Source of the DNA: Microbacterium sp. 2FI | Lineage (GTDB): Bacteria > Actinomycetota > Actinomycetes > Actinomycetales > Microbacteriaceae | Length of the DNA stretch: 64,000 bases | Reading direction: 5' to 3' | Assembly (NCBI RefSeq): GCF_005502885.1 | Contig: NZ_SCMR01000001.1 | Span: forward strand, 310,001-374,000 | Made by a program: the position numbers and the translations under genes | In this document: in pieces, positions 8,099 through 16,774 of the stretch | Layout of the letters: each line of letters starts with the position of its first letter | How positions within the stretch are numbered: position 1 is the first letter of the stretch | Notes under the pieces: model-generated | The model's database searches: none | Seen by the model: only the letters and a program-made list of their open reading frames with translations | What the model was told of the DNA's origin: nothing

Positions 8099-8824
8099 AT
8101 GTCTCGTCCTCCTGTCTCGCCGGGTGCCCGCGCGCAGCTGTCCGCACTCGCCGCAGCGGTGGGCGAGGGGCGGGGTGGACGCGGATTCGAGGCGTTCGCC
8201 GACCTGCCGACGGCGGCGAACTCACGGGCCGCGGCGGTCCTCATCCTCTTCGGAGTGCTCGACTCGATCCCGAGCGACCACGATCCCCGCGCTCAGGTGG
8301 TCTCACGTGACCTCGACGTGCTGCTTCTCGAGCGGGCGTGGACGCTGCGGTCGAATCCCGGGCAGGTCGCCTTTCCGGGCGGACGTATCGACCCGGGCGA
8401 TGCCGGGCCGGTAGAAGCGGCGCTCCGCGAGGCGCAGGAGGAGACCGGTCTCGACCCGGCCGGGGTGGAGGTGCTGGGCGAGCTCGAGACGGTCCCGCTC
8501 GCGTTCAACCGGCATGTCGTCACGCCGGTGCTCGGCTGGTGGCGGCATCCGTCGCCGGTGCGCGTCGTCGACGAGGGCGAATCGGCCGCCGTCTTCCGCG
8601 CGCCCGTCGCCGATCTGCTCGACCCGTCGAACCGCGGTGTGACGGTGATCCGCCGCGACGGGCAAGAGTGGCGCGGGCCCGGATTCCTTGTGCGGCATGC
8701 GCGCGGCGAGCACCTCGTGTGGGGATTCACGGGGATGCTGCTGGACGGGCTCTTCGACCGGCTCGGGTGGACCGAGTGGTGGGATGCCGAGCGCGAACTG
8801 CCTCTCGTGCTGCCACCGGACTGA
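8099..8824 (+). CDS. Nudix hydrolase, CoA-pyrophosphatase-like
   Basis: 241 residues. The Nudix box is complete: GGRIDPGDAGPVEAALREAQ followed by EETGLD (about residues 98-123), with the metal-binding REAQEE core. It is preceded by LRSNPGQVAFPGG, the UPF0035-type signature seen in the CoA/acyl-CoA pyrophosphatases related to NudL. Soluble, no targeting signal. It probably cleaves a nucleoside diphosphate linked to another moiety, CoA being the best guess. It is divergent from the sheath gene and stands alone. Confidence 0.88.
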   Translation: MSRPPVSPGARAQLSALAAAVGEGRGGRGFEAFADLPTAANSRAAAVLILFGVLDSIPSDHDPRAQVVSRDLDVLLLERAWTLRSNPGQVAFPGGRIDPGDAGPVEAALREAQEETGLDPAGVEVLGELETVPLAFNRHVVTPVLGWWRHPSPVRVVDEGESAAVFRAPVADLLDPSNRGVTVIRRDGQEWRGPGFLVRHARGEHLVWGFTGMLLDGLFDRLGWTEWWDAERELPLVLPPD

Positions 8825-8844
8825 GAAGTCCGTACCTCAGGTTT

Positions 8845-8859
8845 TCTGAAAGATTCAGA
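8845..8859 (+). terminator. short inverted repeat after the Nudix gene
   Basis: TCTGAA-AGA-TTCAGA forms a 6-bp perfect dyad 20 bp after the Nudix stop. It is weak as a terminator and could also be an operator for the secreted-protein gene 220 bp further on. Confidence 0.3.
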
Positions 8860-9081
8860 CGAATACATCTCGCGACTCGTTCGATGTCGGTGCCCCATGA
8901 AACGATGGAACCTGAGCCGATGAGCTTCGGGTGCGCGCAAGCGCTGCCGGGGCCAGTCCATCATCTGCGGCCGTGCGATCACGCCGGCCGCGTGGTTTGA
9001 AGGGCTGTCCTGTCGCCACTGGGGAGACGGGACGCATGTCGCGGTGCGCTGTCGCGCGCTCGCATACCTATAGGGGAATGA

Positions 9082-10947
9082 ATGTCGAAGAAGAGTGTGT
9101 CCGTCGCCATCGCCGTTGCAGCACTGATCGGTGCTCCGGTCGCCGTCGTCGCAGCCAACGTGGTTGCGCCCGAGATGGGCGAGAAGGCCGCCGCAGCGGG
9201 CCTCGAGTCGATCGCGTCGACCGAGACGACCGAGACGGCCACCACCGTCGTCGCCGATGAGGCTGTCGAGGCAGCGCCTGCGGCTCGTGTCGCCGGCAAC
9301 CAGGGCAACCACGGCGAGGGCAACCACGGCCAGGGCAACGGCAACCAGGGTCAGGGCAACGGCAACAACGGCAACGGCCAGGGCAACAACGGCAACGGCA
9401 ACGGCAACGGCAACAACGGCAATGGCAACGGCAACAACGGCAACAACGGCAACGGCCAGGGCAACGGCAACGGCTCGACGCCCGAGGTCACCGATCCCGA
9501 GGTCACCGATCCCGAGGTCACCGATCCCGAGGTCACCGAGCCCGAGGTCACCGAGCCTGAGGTCACCGAGCCTGAGGTCACCGAGCCTGAGGTCGAGGCC
9601 GACACCACCGCTCCCGTTCTCGCGGACGCAGCCTTCGGCCCGGTCAAGGGCACACAGACGTTCGATCTCTCGCAGATCGAGGCGAACCCGGCGAAGGCCT
9701 ATGTCGAGATCCAGCAGCTGGAGAACGGCAAGTGGGCGAAGAAGTCCGGCCAGTGGTTCTTCGACACCAACGACTTCGCGTTCACGGCCGACACCGACGC
9801 CCTCGCCGACGGCCCCGCCACGCAGCTCAAGGTCAGCACATGGGATGACTCGAACAACCAGACGAGCAAGACCTACCCCGTCGTGATCGACCGGGTGAAG
9901 CCCGTCGTGACGCTGATCGCACCGGCCGACGGCAACCCCGTCAGCAACGCGTCGCTCGGCATCCAGCTCGACGCGACCGATGACCATGGTCTGAACCGTC
10001 TCACCGTGAACGTCTACCAGAACGGCGTGCTCCTCAAGAGCACCTCGTCGTCGGCCGCCGGTGCGGCGGCGGCGACACACAACGCCACCGTCAACCTGCC
10101 CGACGGCGAGTACGTGTTGCGCTACAACGCGTCCGACCTCGCCGGCAACATCGCGGTCACGGGCAACCTCCCGGTCGAGATCGACACGGTGGTTCCCATG
10201 ATCACGGTGAAGGCGGGCGCGACGGTCGTCAACGGCATCTACGCGTCGGTCCCGAGCTTCAAGCTCGAGGATGCCGGCGTGGGCCAGATCGACTACGTCG
10301 TGGCCAACGGCACGAAGCACGAGCGCACGAACGACAAGTGGTCCGACCTGAACGCAGGCAATTACGCCGCGGTCCAGGGCGAGAACACCATCACCGTGTT
10401 CGACACCGCCGGCAACAGCGCGACGTTCAGCTTCATCCTCGACACCGCGGCTCCCACCATCACGGTGAAGGATGGAGCGACGGTCGTGAACGGCATCTAC
10501 ACCTCGGTCCCGAGCTTCAAGCTCTCCGACGCCGGAGTCGGCCAGGTCGACTACGTGGTCGCCAACGGCACGAAGTACGAGCGCACGAACAGCAAGTGGT
10601 CCGACCTGAACGCGGGCAACTACAACGCCGTCCAGGGCGCGAACACGATCACGGTGTTCGACACCGCGGGCAACAGTTCGACGTTCCAGTTCGTGCTCGA
10701 CACCGTCGCGCCGGAGGTCACCTCCATCGCGCAGGCGTACGAGGCGAAGGAGGGCGGCCGCACCGCCGTCACCCTGACCTTCAGCGAACAGGTCGACGGT
10801 GCCACGCTCGGCCAGGGCTGGTACGGCAACGGCACCACCTTCACGAAGATCTACTACCGCGAGAAGGCGATCACGGTGAGCTTCGCCGACCTCGTTGGCC
10901 ACACCGGCACCTACACGTTCACGGCTCAGGCTCCGGTCGCCCCGTAA
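9082..10947 (+). CDS. secreted repeat-rich surface protein with Ig-like modules
   Basis: 621 residues; GGGGAATGA precedes the ATG. An N-terminal signal peptide ([19 protein letters not shown], then AVVAAN) is followed by a low-complexity GN/GNN/GQGN tract (about residues 73-130) and a PEVTDP/PEVTEP tract (134-170). From residue 175 on come beta-rich extracellular modules. One contains [12 protein letters not shown], and two are near-identical 86-residue units, each with [16 protein letters not shown] and [12 protein letters not shown], a pattern of bacterial Ig-like domains. No LPXTG or membrane anchor ends the protein, so it is released or held non-covalently. A role in adhesion or matrix is inferred only. 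Confidence 0.85.
   Translation: MSKKSVSVAIAVAALIGAPVAVVAANVVAPEMGEKAAAAGLESIASTETTETATTVVADEAVEAAPAARVAGNQGNHGEGNHGQGNGNQGQGNGNNGNGQGNNGNGNGNGNNGNGNGNNGNNGNGQGNGNGSTPEVTDPEVTDPEVTDPEVTEPEVTEPEVTEPEVTEPEVEADTTAPVLADAAFGPVKGTQTFDLSQIEANPAKAYVEIQQLENGKWAKKSGQWFFDTNDFAFTADTDALADGPATQLKVSTWDDSNNQTSKTYPVVIDRVKPVVTLIAPADGNPVSNASLGIQLDATDDHGLNRLTVNVYQNGVLLKSTSSSAAGAAAATHNATVNLPDGEYVLRYNASDLAGNIAVTGNLPVEIDTVVPMITVKAGATVVNGIYASVPSFKLEDAGVGQIDYVVANGTKHERTNDKWSDLNAGNYAAVQGENTITVFDTAGNSATFSFILDTAAPTITVKDGATVVNGIYTSVPSFKLSDAGVGQVDYVVANGTKYERTNSKWSDLNAGNYNAVQGANTITVFDTAGNSSTFQFVLDTVAPEVTSIAQAYEAKEGGRTAVTLTFSEQVDGATLGQGWYGNGTTFTKIYYREKAITVSFADLVGHTGTYTFTAQAPVAP
9298..9474 (+). repeat. GGCAAC/GGCAACAAC tandem repeat tract
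   Basis: In-frame array of 6- and 9-base units encoding Gly-Asn, Gly-Asn-Asn and Gly-Gln-Gly-Asn, inside the gene at 9082. It gives a flexible, glycine/asparagine spacer. Such arrays expand or contract without a frameshift because all unit lengths are multiples of three. Confidence 0.9.
9481..9585 (+). repeat. seven tandem 15-bp repeats encoding PEVT(D/E)
   Basis: Seven contiguous 15-bp units (CCCGAGGTCACCGAT/G or CCTGAGGTCACCGAG), plus one degenerate copy ending at about 9600. The first three encode PEVTD and the later ones PEVTE, with the silent C-to-T change confined to the last copies. This points to stepwise duplication. Confidence 0.95.
10201..10716 (+). repeat. two tandem 258-bp coding repeats (86-residue modules)
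   Basis: Copy A (10201-10458) and copy B (10459-10716) encode almost the same 86 residues, from ITVK to FxLDTxAP. They are a recent internal domain duplication in the secreted protein. Confidence 0.9.
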
Positions 10948-10962
10948 GCGACGAGTCTCTCT

Positions 10963-10997
10963 GAGGGGCAGTGCGGCGACCAGCCGCACTGCCCCTC
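10963..10997 (+). terminator. terminator after the repeat-rich secreted protein
   Basis: A perfect 15-bp stem (10963-10977 with 10983-10997) with a 5-nt loop GACCA, 15 bp after the stop and before the convergent DUF1697 gene. It can serve both genes. Confidence 0.85.
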
Positions 10998-11019
10998 ATC
11001 GCTTTCGGGCTGAGAGATC

Positions 11020-11538
11020 TCACCCGAAGCGAGCGACCAGCCGCACCAGCGTCGGCAGACCGCGAGACGTCGCCGGGAGGCCGGTGATCCGCTCGAGCGT
11101 GGGAGTCGCGTTGCTCTCGTGATCCCGCTCGTTGATCGAAACCGCCCACCCCTCGCCTGTCTCGGCGATGACGCAGCGCCGGCGGGCGGCTTCGCGCACG
11201 TTCGCGGCGCCGCGGAGATCTATGGCCGACCCGCCGTGGAGGGTCAGCTCGCGCCGCTGTGCGTCGGGCTCGGCAGAGTGAGCCTCGACCAGACGGACGA
11301 CATCGTGCATCGGCATCCGGAATGCCTCACGCTCGGTTCCTGATCGTGCGGCGAGCGCAGCCACGGCATCGGCGACAACCTGCTCAGGGTCGGTCGCCTC
11401 GAACACGACCGTGCCATTGCTCTGGAACGGCACAACTTCGGTGCAGCCCGCTTCAGCGAAAGCCCGTCGCAGGTCGTCCGTCGACGGGTGGCCCTGCTGA
11501 CCTTGGTTGACGTTACGCAGGAACGCGACATGACGCAC
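11020..11538 (-). CDS. DUF1697 family protein
   Basis: 172 residues from a GTG at 11538, giving MRHVAFLRNVNQGQQGHPS. The opening VAFLRNVN, the DDLRRAFAEAGCTEVVPFQ block and SNGTVVFEA correspond to the DUF1697 pattern (usually VAFLRGINVGG ... SGNVVF). It is a divergent member with the VGG loop altered. Cytosolic, function unknown. The start lies only 69 bp from the divergent SDR start. A longer upstream reading exists but lacks coding character. Confidence 0.65.
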   Translation of the reverse strand: MRHVAFLRNVNQGQQGHPSTDDLRRAFAEAGCTEVVPFQSNGTVVFEATDPEQVVADAVAALAARSGTEREAFRMPMHDVVRLVEAHSAEPDAQRRELTLHGGSAIDLRGAANVREAARRRCVIAETGEGWAVSINERDHESNATPTLERITGLPATSRGLPTLVRLVARFG

Positions 11539-11607
11539 GTGCCGAAGATAGGCCCGGGCGCCGACAGCCGTCACACGGCATACGCTGATCCGATAGGAGA
11601 GGACGCC

Positions 11608-12429
11608 ATGCCACGCACCATCGTCATCACCGGCGCGAGCGACGGGATCGGCGCGGCCGCCGCCCGGCAGCTGCATGCAGCGGGCGAGACCGTCGTCATC
11701 GTCGGACGTGATCCGCAGAAGACCGGCGCCGTGGCCGCCGAGCTCGGCGCGGCATCCTTCGTCGTGGACTACGGCGATCTATCGCAGGTCCGCGACCTCG
11801 CCGCGGCGCTCCTCGCCGCGTACCCGCGCATCGATGTCCTCGCCAACAACGCCGGTGGCGTCTTCGCCGATCGCACCGTTACGCGCGACGGCTTCGAACT
11901 CACCTTCCAGGTGAACCACCTCGGCGGCTTCCTGCTCACGAACCTGCTGCTGGACCGGCTCATCGAGAGCCGCGCGGCGGTCATCCAGACCTCGAGCGCC
12001 GCCGCGCACCGCTTCTCGCGGTTCGACATCGACGACCTGCAGGGCGAGCGTTCTTACTCCGCCAGCACCGCGTACGGCAACGGCAAGCTCGCGAACATCC
12101 TCTTCACGAAAGAGCTGCACCACCGCTTCCACGATGCCGGGCTTTCGGCCGTCGCGTTCCATCCGGGTGCGGTTGCGACGGCGTTCGCCGCGGAGGCCAA
12201 GGGGGCGTGGCGATTCCTGTACCACAACGCCCTCGCCAAGCGAATGCTCATCTCGACCGACAAGGGCGGCTCGCGCCTCACCTGGCTCGCCGAGGGCACA
12301 CCCGGGGAGACGTGGATCTCGGGGGAGTACTACGCCGACAATCGACCCGCCCGCACCGCGCGCGTCGCGAGCGACCCTGCCGTCGCCGAACGACTGTGGG
12401 AGGAGAGCACCCGGATGGTGGGGCTGTGA
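11608..12429 (+). CDS. short-chain dehydrogenase/reductase (SDR)
   Basis: 273 residues from the ATG at 11608, with AGGAGAGG upstream. The NAD(P)-binding TGASDGIG (residues 8-15), the NNAG motif, an active-site serine in QTSSAAAH and the YGNGK catalytic Tyr-x-x-x-Lys are all present. The extended form with an IDDLQGERSYSASTAYGNGK-like segment resembles retinol-dehydrogenase/oxidoreductase-type SDRs. Substrate unknown. It is the first of three coupled genes: its stop overlaps the next start in GTGA. Confidence 0.9.
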   Translation: MPRTIVITGASDGIGAAAARQLHAAGETVVIVGRDPQKTGAVAAELGAASFVVDYGDLSQVRDLAAALLAAYPRIDVLANNAGGVFADRTVTRDGFELTFQVNHLGGFLLTNLLLDRLIESRAAVIQTSSAAAHRFSRFDIDDLQGERSYSASTAYGNGKLANILFTKELHHRFHDAGLSAVAFHPGAVATAFAAEAKGAWRFLYHNALAKRMLISTDKGGSRLTWLAEGTPGETWISGEYYADNRPARTARVASDPAVAERLWEESTRMVGL

Positions 12430-13502
12430 CCCACCGCCTCACGCGCGACGAGGCCCGCCGAATCGCGGTGAGAGCGCAGCTGCTGGACGCGGTGCGACCC
12501 GGCGACGTGGTCGAGGTCGCCGAGCAGCTCGGGTACATCAAGATCGACCCGACCGCCACGATCGCGCCATGCGAGCAGACCGTTCTGTGGTCGCGGATCG
12601 GGTGGTCGTACGAGGCTGGACAGCTGCAGAAGGCCGTCGAACTCGACCGGCAGCTGTTCGAATACGACGGCGCGTTCCGTCCGATCAGCCTGCTGCCGCT
12701 CATGCGCCCGATCATGCGCCGGTGGCCGCGTCGGCAGAGCAGTCGCGACTGGCTCGCGGCGAACGACCGCTTTCGCGCTGATGTGCTCGCACGCCTGCGC
12801 GCCGAAGGCCCGCTCCTGGCGACCCAGATCCCCGATACCGCGCAGGTCAGCCGTCCGCCCGACGGATGGTCGGGGTCGAACCAGGTGCCGCACATGCTCG
12901 AGTTCCTCATGCGACAGGGCGAAGTCGCGATCTCGGGGCGCGAGGGACGCCATCGCCGGTGGGAACTGGCGGAGCGCGTCTACCCGGCGGACCTGCCGGA
13001 GTACGTCGACGACGAAGCGGCACGGCTGCTCGACGAGCGCCGACTGCAGGCCGTCGGCATCGCGAAGCAGAAGTCGCCGTGGTCGCTCGTGGGGGATGCC
13101 GGGGAACCGGCGACCGTAGAAGGCAGCACGTGGAAGTTCCGTGTCGATCCTGCCGCGCTCGCCGCCATCGACGACGATGCCGGCGGCCGCGTCGCGCTCC
13201 TCAACCCCTACGACAGCTTCCTGTCCGATCGCCCGCGCCTCACCGAGATCTTCGAGTTCACCTACGTCCTCGAGCAGTTCAAGCCCAAGCCCCAGCGGCG
13301 CTACGGTTTCTTCGCGCACCCGATCCTGATGGGCGACCGATTCGTCGGGATGCTGGACGCCGAGGTGGATCGCGGCCGCGAGATCCTGCGCATCAACGCA
13401 CTGCACGAGTTCCTGCCGTTCGAACCCGACGAGGCCGACGCGGTGCGGGCCGAGGTCGCAGAACTCGCGGAGTGGCTCGGCGTGACTACGCTCGTGGAGT
13501 GA
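12426..13502 (+). CDS. winged-helix (HTH_42) protein, YcaQ/AlkZ-like DNA glycosylase family
   Basis: 358 residues; the GTG start overlaps the SDR stop by four bases. It begins with an ARRIAVRAQLLD helix typical of the crosslink-repair glycosylase family (E. coli YcaQ, Streptomyces AlkZ). It ends with the beta-rich domain that carries LLNPYDSFLSDRPR and a final RINALHEFLPFEP. In the catalytic segment, where the family usually has Q-x-D/Q, this protein reads YIKIDPTATI, a lysine in place of the first glutamine (see findings). Relatives unhook alkylated or crosslinked bases, but activity here is uncertain. Confidence 0.8.
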   Translation: MTHRLTRDEARRIAVRAQLLDAVRPGDVVEVAEQLGYIKIDPTATIAPCEQTVLWSRIGWSYEAGQLQKAVELDRQLFEYDGAFRPISLLPLMRPIMRRWPRRQSSRDWLAANDRFRADVLARLRAEGPLLATQIPDTAQVSRPPDGWSGSNQVPHMLEFLMRQGEVAISGREGRHRRWELAERVYPADLPEYVDDEAARLLDERRLQAVGIAKQKSPWSLVGDAGEPATVEGSTWKFRVDPAALAAIDDDAGGRVALLNPYDSFLSDRPRLTEIFEFTYVLEQFKPKPQRRYGFFAHPILMGDRFVGMLDAEVDRGREILRINALHEFLPFEPDEADAVRAEVAELAEWLGVTTLVE

Positions 13503-14011
13503 CCTCGCCCACCTTCAGAACCCTTCCCGATGGTGCCCTGCTGCGCTCCGCCCGACCGGGCGATGAGGCCGGCATCCTGTCGTCGATCCACGCCCTGGCC
13601 GTCTACGAGCGTGAACCCGACGCCGTCGAGAACACGGCCGAGGCGCTCACCGAGACGCTGTTCGGGCCCGAGGCTCGCGCGTTCGCGCATGTCGTCGAGC
13701 GCGACGGCGAGATCGTCGGCATCGCGATCTGGTTCCTGACCTACTCCACCTGGACGGGGCGCCACGGGATCTGGCTCGAAGACCTCTTCGTCGACGACGC
13801 GCAGCGCGGGCGCGGCTACGGCAAGGCCCTCATCGCGTCGCTCGCGGCGTTGTGCGTCGAGCGGGGATACTCGCGCCTGGAATGGACGGTCCTCGACTGG
13901 AACGCGCCCGCGATCGCGTTCTACCGCTCTCTCGCCGCGGCGCCGATGGACGAGTGGACGACGCAGCGCCTCACCGGCGTCGACCTCGCGGCGTTGGCGC
14001 GTAGCATCTGA
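13499..14011 (+). CDS. GNAT N-acetyltransferase, diamine acetyltransferase-like
   Basis: 170 residues; its GTG overlaps the previous stop (GTGA), so three genes in a row are translationally coupled. The acetyl-CoA loop is QRGRGYG (V/I-x-x-x-x-R/Q-x-x-G-x-G/A form). The preceding FLTYSTWTGRHGIWLEDLFV is the signature of the spermidine/spermine (SAT) branch of GNATs. ERGYSRLEWTVLDWNAPAI and FYRSLAA complete the fold. It probably acetylates a polyamine or related amine. The convergent LLM gene ends 11 bp downstream. Confidence 0.88.
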   Translation: MTSPTFRTLPDGALLRSARPGDEAGILSSIHALAVYEREPDAVENTAEALTETLFGPEARAFAHVVERDGEIVGIAIWFLTYSTWTGRHGIWLEDLFVDDAQRGRGYGKALIASLAALCVERGYSRLEWTVLDWNAPAIAFYRSLAAAPMDEWTTQRLTGVDLAALARSI

Positions 14012-14022
14012 TCAGGGCGCGG

Positions 14023-15051
14023 TCAGGCGCGTGTGCTCTGCCACCCGAGACTCGGGGCGACGTGGGTGGCGAAGGCCTCGATGACGCGCAGGTTGAACTC
14101 CACACCCAGTTGGATCGGGATCGTGAGCATGAGGGTGTCGGCCGCTTGGATGGCGGCATCCGCCAGCAGCTCTTCGACGAGGACATCGGGCTCGGCCGCG
14201 TACGTCTTGCCGAACGTCGAGCGGATGCCGTCGATCACGCCGATCTGATCCCCGTCCTGCCTGCCGCCGAAGTACAGGTGGTCCTCGGCCGTCATGAGCG
14301 GGAAGATCGAGCGGCTCACCGAAACCCGTGGCTCGCCCGCGTGCCCGGCTGCACGCCAGGCGGCGCGGAACGCATCGATCTGCTCGGCTTGCAGGATGTC
14401 GAAGGGGCGGCCGTCAGCCGAGGTGAGCAGCGTCGACGACATGAGGTTGACGCCCATCCGCCCTGCCCACTCGGCGCTGTCCCGATTGCCCGCGCCCCAC
14501 CAGATGCGCGAGCGGAGCCCCGGGGAGTGCGGCTCGATCCGCTGCATCCCCGTCCCGCCGCCGAAAGGCGAAGCGGCATCCCGCTCGGCGAGCCCCTCGC
14601 CTTCGATCGCCCGCAGGAACAGATCGAAGTGCTGGCGGGCGATGTCTGCCCCGCGCGGGTCGTCCGAGCCGGTGTAGCCGAACGCCTCGTAGCCGCGCAC
14701 GACGGTCTCGGGGGACCCGCGACTCACGCCGAGCGCGAGCCGCCCGTCGCTGATGAGGTCGACGGCGGCCGCCTCTTCCGCGAGATTGAGCGGATTCTCG
14801 TAGCGCATGTCGATGACACCGGTGCCGACCTCGATGCGTTCGGTCGTTGCGGCGATTGCGGCGAGGAGCGGCATGGGCGAGGCCTGCTGCCGGGCGAAGT
14901 GGTGCACTCGGAAGTACGTTCCGTTGACCCCGAGGTCGTCCATGCCCTGCGCCAGGTCGATCGCCTGGCGCATCGAGTCGCCCGCGGTGAGCTGACGTCC
15001 ACCCCCGAGGGGTCCGTAGTGACCGAACGAGAGGGTTCCGAAGCGCTGCAT
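14023..15051 (-). CDS. LLM-class flavin-dependent oxidoreductase
   Basis: 342 residues, TIM-barrel luciferase-like monooxygenase. It shows the LLM features LAQGMDDLGVNGTYFRVHHF near residue 34, RIEVGTGVIDMRYENPL, and LISDGRLALGVSRGSPE around residue 100, which cradles FMN phosphate. A later RSRIWWGAGNRDSAEWAG matches the group A alkanal monooxygenase-like subfamily. It uses reduced flavin or F420; which one is not evident. The ATG at 15051 has no strong RBS, and a TACCGT at about 15067-15062 suggests a very short leader. Confidence 0.85.
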   Translation of the reverse strand: MQRFGTLSFGHYGPLGGGRQLTAGDSMRQAIDLAQGMDDLGVNGTYFRVHHFARQQASPMPLLAAIAATTERIEVGTGVIDMRYENPLNLAEEAAAVDLISDGRLALGVSRGSPETVVRGYEAFGYTGSDDPRGADIARQHFDLFLRAIEGEGLAERDAASPFGGGTGMQRIEPHSPGLRSRIWWGAGNRDSAEWAGRMGVNLMSSTLLTSADGRPFDILQAEQIDAFRAAWRAAGHAGEPRVSVSRSIFPLMTAEDHLYFGGRQDGDQIGVIDGIRSTFGKTYAAEPDVLVEELLADAAIQAADTLMLTIPIQLGVEFNLRVIEAFATHVAPSLGWQSTRA

Positions 15052-15143
15052 GACCAGAGCAACGGTACCCCCGCGGCATCCATTCCTCCTGTCGTCAGAC
15101 CCGTCGCGTGCCTACGATGGCCACAAGGGAACGAGGAGGCGTG

Positions 15144-15635
15144 ATGGTCCAGGTGCGCGTGGCAGGTGTCGCGCTCGATGCCTCGGGCCAGCACGTCCTC
15201 CTGCTGAAGCCCATCGACGAGATCCCCGGCGACGGCATGGTGCTTCCCGTCTGGATCGGGCAGATGGAGGCGACCTCGATCCTCGTCGCCGTCGAGAAGG
15301 CCGCTGTGCCACGGCCCCTCGCCCACGACCTCATGCGAACTCTGCTCGAGACGCTGGGCGCAGAGGTGACGCGAGTCGAGATCTCGCGCATCGACGACGG
15401 CACGTTCTACGCCGACATCACGCTCGCCACGGCCCTCGGCGATCGCATCGTCGACGCGCGACCCTCGGATGCCGTGGCCCTCGCGTCGCGCGTGGGCGCG
15501 GCGATCTGGGTGGCCGACGCGGTGATGACCGAGGCGGGCGTTCCCGACGTGCTCACCGAGAACGACGCGGCGGCGAGCCTCGACGAGTTCAAGCAGTTCC
15601 TGGACGAGGTCGAACCTGAGGACTTCGAGGCCTGA
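15144..15635 (+). CDS. bifunctional nuclease family protein (DUF151)
   Basis: 163 residues from the ATG at 15144, with GAGGAGG upstream. The DUF151 core is clear: VLPVWIGQMEATSILVAVE (about residues 35-53), RPLAHDLMRTLLETLGAEVT, and DARPSDAVALASRVGAAIWV. Characterised plant and actinobacterial members have RNase/DNase activity, but no catalytic residue assignment is secure. An acidic tail (FLDEVEPEDFEA) follows. Upstream TACGAT near 15113 is a possible -10. It stands between two oppositely oriented genes as a single transcription unit. Confidence 0.9.
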   Translation: MVQVRVAGVALDASGQHVLLLKPIDEIPGDGMVLPVWIGQMEATSILVAVEKAAVPRPLAHDLMRTLLETLGAEVTRVEISRIDDGTFYADITLATALGDRIVDARPSDAVALASRVGAAIWVADAVMTEAGVPDVLTENDAAASLDEFKQFLDEVEPEDFEA

Positions 15636-15655
15636 GCCCGTCGGTGACAGGCGCG

Positions 15656-16345
15656 TCAGGCGACCGCAGCGACCCGCTGCGGGGCAGTTGCGGGGAAGAG
15701 AAGGCGCACCAGTGCCCACCCGAGCGCCGCGCCGACCAGCTGTGCCCCGATGAACGGCAGCACCGAAGCCGGGGCGATGCCGGCGAACGTGTCGGAGAAC
15801 ATGCGCCCGACCGTGATGGCCGGATTCGCGAAGCTCGTCGACGACGTGAAGAAGTACGCCGCGCCGATGTATGCGCCGACCGCCGGCGCGGCCAGATGAG
15901 ATCGCCCGGTGCGTACGAGCGCGAAGATCACGAGGATCAGGCCCGCTGTCGCGACCGCTTCGGCCAGGAGCAGATGCCACCCGGAGCGCTCCGTGGTGCT
16001 CCACGTGACCGCGGGCGCCGCGAACATCAGGTTCGCAAGAACCGCGCCGGCGATACAGCCGAGCACCTGCGCGGGAAGGTAGGTCGCTGCCGTCGACCAC
16101 TTCTTGCGGTGCAGCGCGATGTCGACAAGCGTCACGACGGGGTTGAAGTGCGCGCCCGAGACCGCCGCGAACACGAGAATGAGCACGCCCAGACCGAGGG
16201 CGGTCGCGAAGGCGTTCTCGAGGAGCTGCAGGCCGACGTCTCCCGGAGAGAGGCGCTGGGCGGCGATGCCCGAGCCGACGACCACTGCGGCGAGTCCGGC
16301 GCTGCCGAGGAACTCACCCGCGACCGCGCGCACGGTGCGGCTCAC
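15656..16345 (-). CDS. MIP/aquaporin family channel, arsenite channel candidate
   Basis: 229 residues with six predicted membrane helices. The two half-helix signatures are HFNPVVT (NPV, first) and FANPAITVGR (NPA-R, second). The conserved arginine of the selectivity filter follows the second. The GTG start overlaps the arsR stop by four bases (GTGA), so the two are coupled. In rhizobia the ArsR-linked AqpS lets arsenite leave the cell down its gradient, and the same role is inferred here from position alone. The family otherwise carries water or small uncharged solutes. Confidence 0.88.
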   Translation of the reverse strand: MSRTVRAVAGEFLGSAGLAAVVVGSGIAAQRLSPGDVGLQLLENAFATALGLGVLILVFAAVSGAHFNPVVTLVDIALHRKKWSTAATYLPAQVLGCIAGAVLANLMFAAPAVTWSTTERSGWHLLLAEAVATAGLILVIFALVRTGRSHLAAPAVGAYIGAAYFFTSSTSFANPAITVGRMFSDTFAGIAPASVLPFIGAQLVGAALGWALVRLLFPATAPQRVAAVA

Positions 16346-16689
16346 GGCGCGAGCGCCTGCGAGATGCGGTCGAGTGCCCCTGGGACCAGCGCGTAGTAGG
16401 CCCACGTTCCGCGCTTGGTGCGCGTGAGGAAGCCGGCGGTCGTCAGGACCTTGAGGTGATGCGAGACCGTGGGCTGGCTGAGTCCGACGGGATCGATCAG
16501 ATCGCACACGCACGCCTCGGCGTTCGCCGAGGCCGCAACGATCGACAGCAGACGCAGTCGTGCGGGGTCGGCGAGGGCCTTCATTGTCGTCGCCAGCTGC
16601 TCGGCCTCGGCGGCGGTGATCGGCTCGCGTACGAGTGACGTGCAGCACGCGTCGGCAGAGACGTCCGTGACCGGGAGCATCGTGGGCAT
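16342..16689 (-). CDS. arsR: ArsR-family arsenic/metalloid-responsive repressor
   Basis: 115 residues from the ATG at 16689. It is a winged-helix dimer: ALADPARLRLLSIV, then CVCDLIDPVGLSQPTVSHHL with the recognition helix, then LTRTKRGTWAYYAL as the wing. Metal ligands look like those of the Corynebacterium ArsR type: the N-terminal pair C15-C16 (SADACCTS) plus C60 and C62 in ACVCDL. As(III) binding would release the operators at 16691-16760. An upstream ATG in the same frame (at about 16719) would add ten residues within the operator region and is less likely. Confidence 0.9.
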   Translation of the reverse strand: MPTMLPVTDVSADACCTSLVREPITAAEAEQLATTMKALADPARLRLLSIVAASANAEACVCDLIDPVGLSQPTVSHHLKVLTTAGFLTRTKRGTWAYYALVPGALDRISQALAP

Positions 16690-16690
16690 G

Positions 16691-16760
16691 CATCGATGAT
16701 AGTCGATATTGACATTCATCGATAGACGGATACAGAATCGAACATCGAAGTTCATCGATA
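16691..16760 (+). promoter_or_regulatory. ArsR operator region between divergent units
   Basis: TTCATCGATA occurs twice as a direct repeat (16715-16724 and 16751-16760), and ATCGATGAT, the inverted counterpart, lies at 16692-16700. The tract is AT-rich relative to its surroundings. It sits between the arsR start and the divergent monooxygenase start, so one repressor probably controls both directions. Confidence 0.7.
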
Positions 16761-16774
16761 TTCCGGAGGATGCT

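Noticed and set aside
6079..8824. Prophage remnant around the tail sheath gene
   Set aside because: No integrase, capsid, tube, baseplate or lysis gene, no attachment-site repeats and normal base composition; neighbours are ordinary chromosomal genes.
8940..9081. Possible c-di-GMP riboswitch before the secreted protein (GGGACGCAtg segment)
   Set aside because: The conserved GGCAAA loop, CGCAAAGC and the downstream GGTTACCG receptor are missing; only the GGGACGCA string matches.
9298..9600. CRISPR-like direct repeats
   Set aside because: Units are 6, 9 or 15 bp with no spacers, and they are in frame inside a secreted-protein gene.
8293..10989. 898-codon minus-strand frame
   Set aside because: Antisense to the Nudix and secreted-protein genes. 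Its repeat sections ([13 protein letters not shown]) only mirror the coding repeats of the plus strand.
16709..16774. Longer start for the ArsO-like gene (ATG in the operator region)
   Set aside because: The reading crosses the ArsR boxes and lacks an RBS; the GTG at 16775 follows CCGGAGGA.
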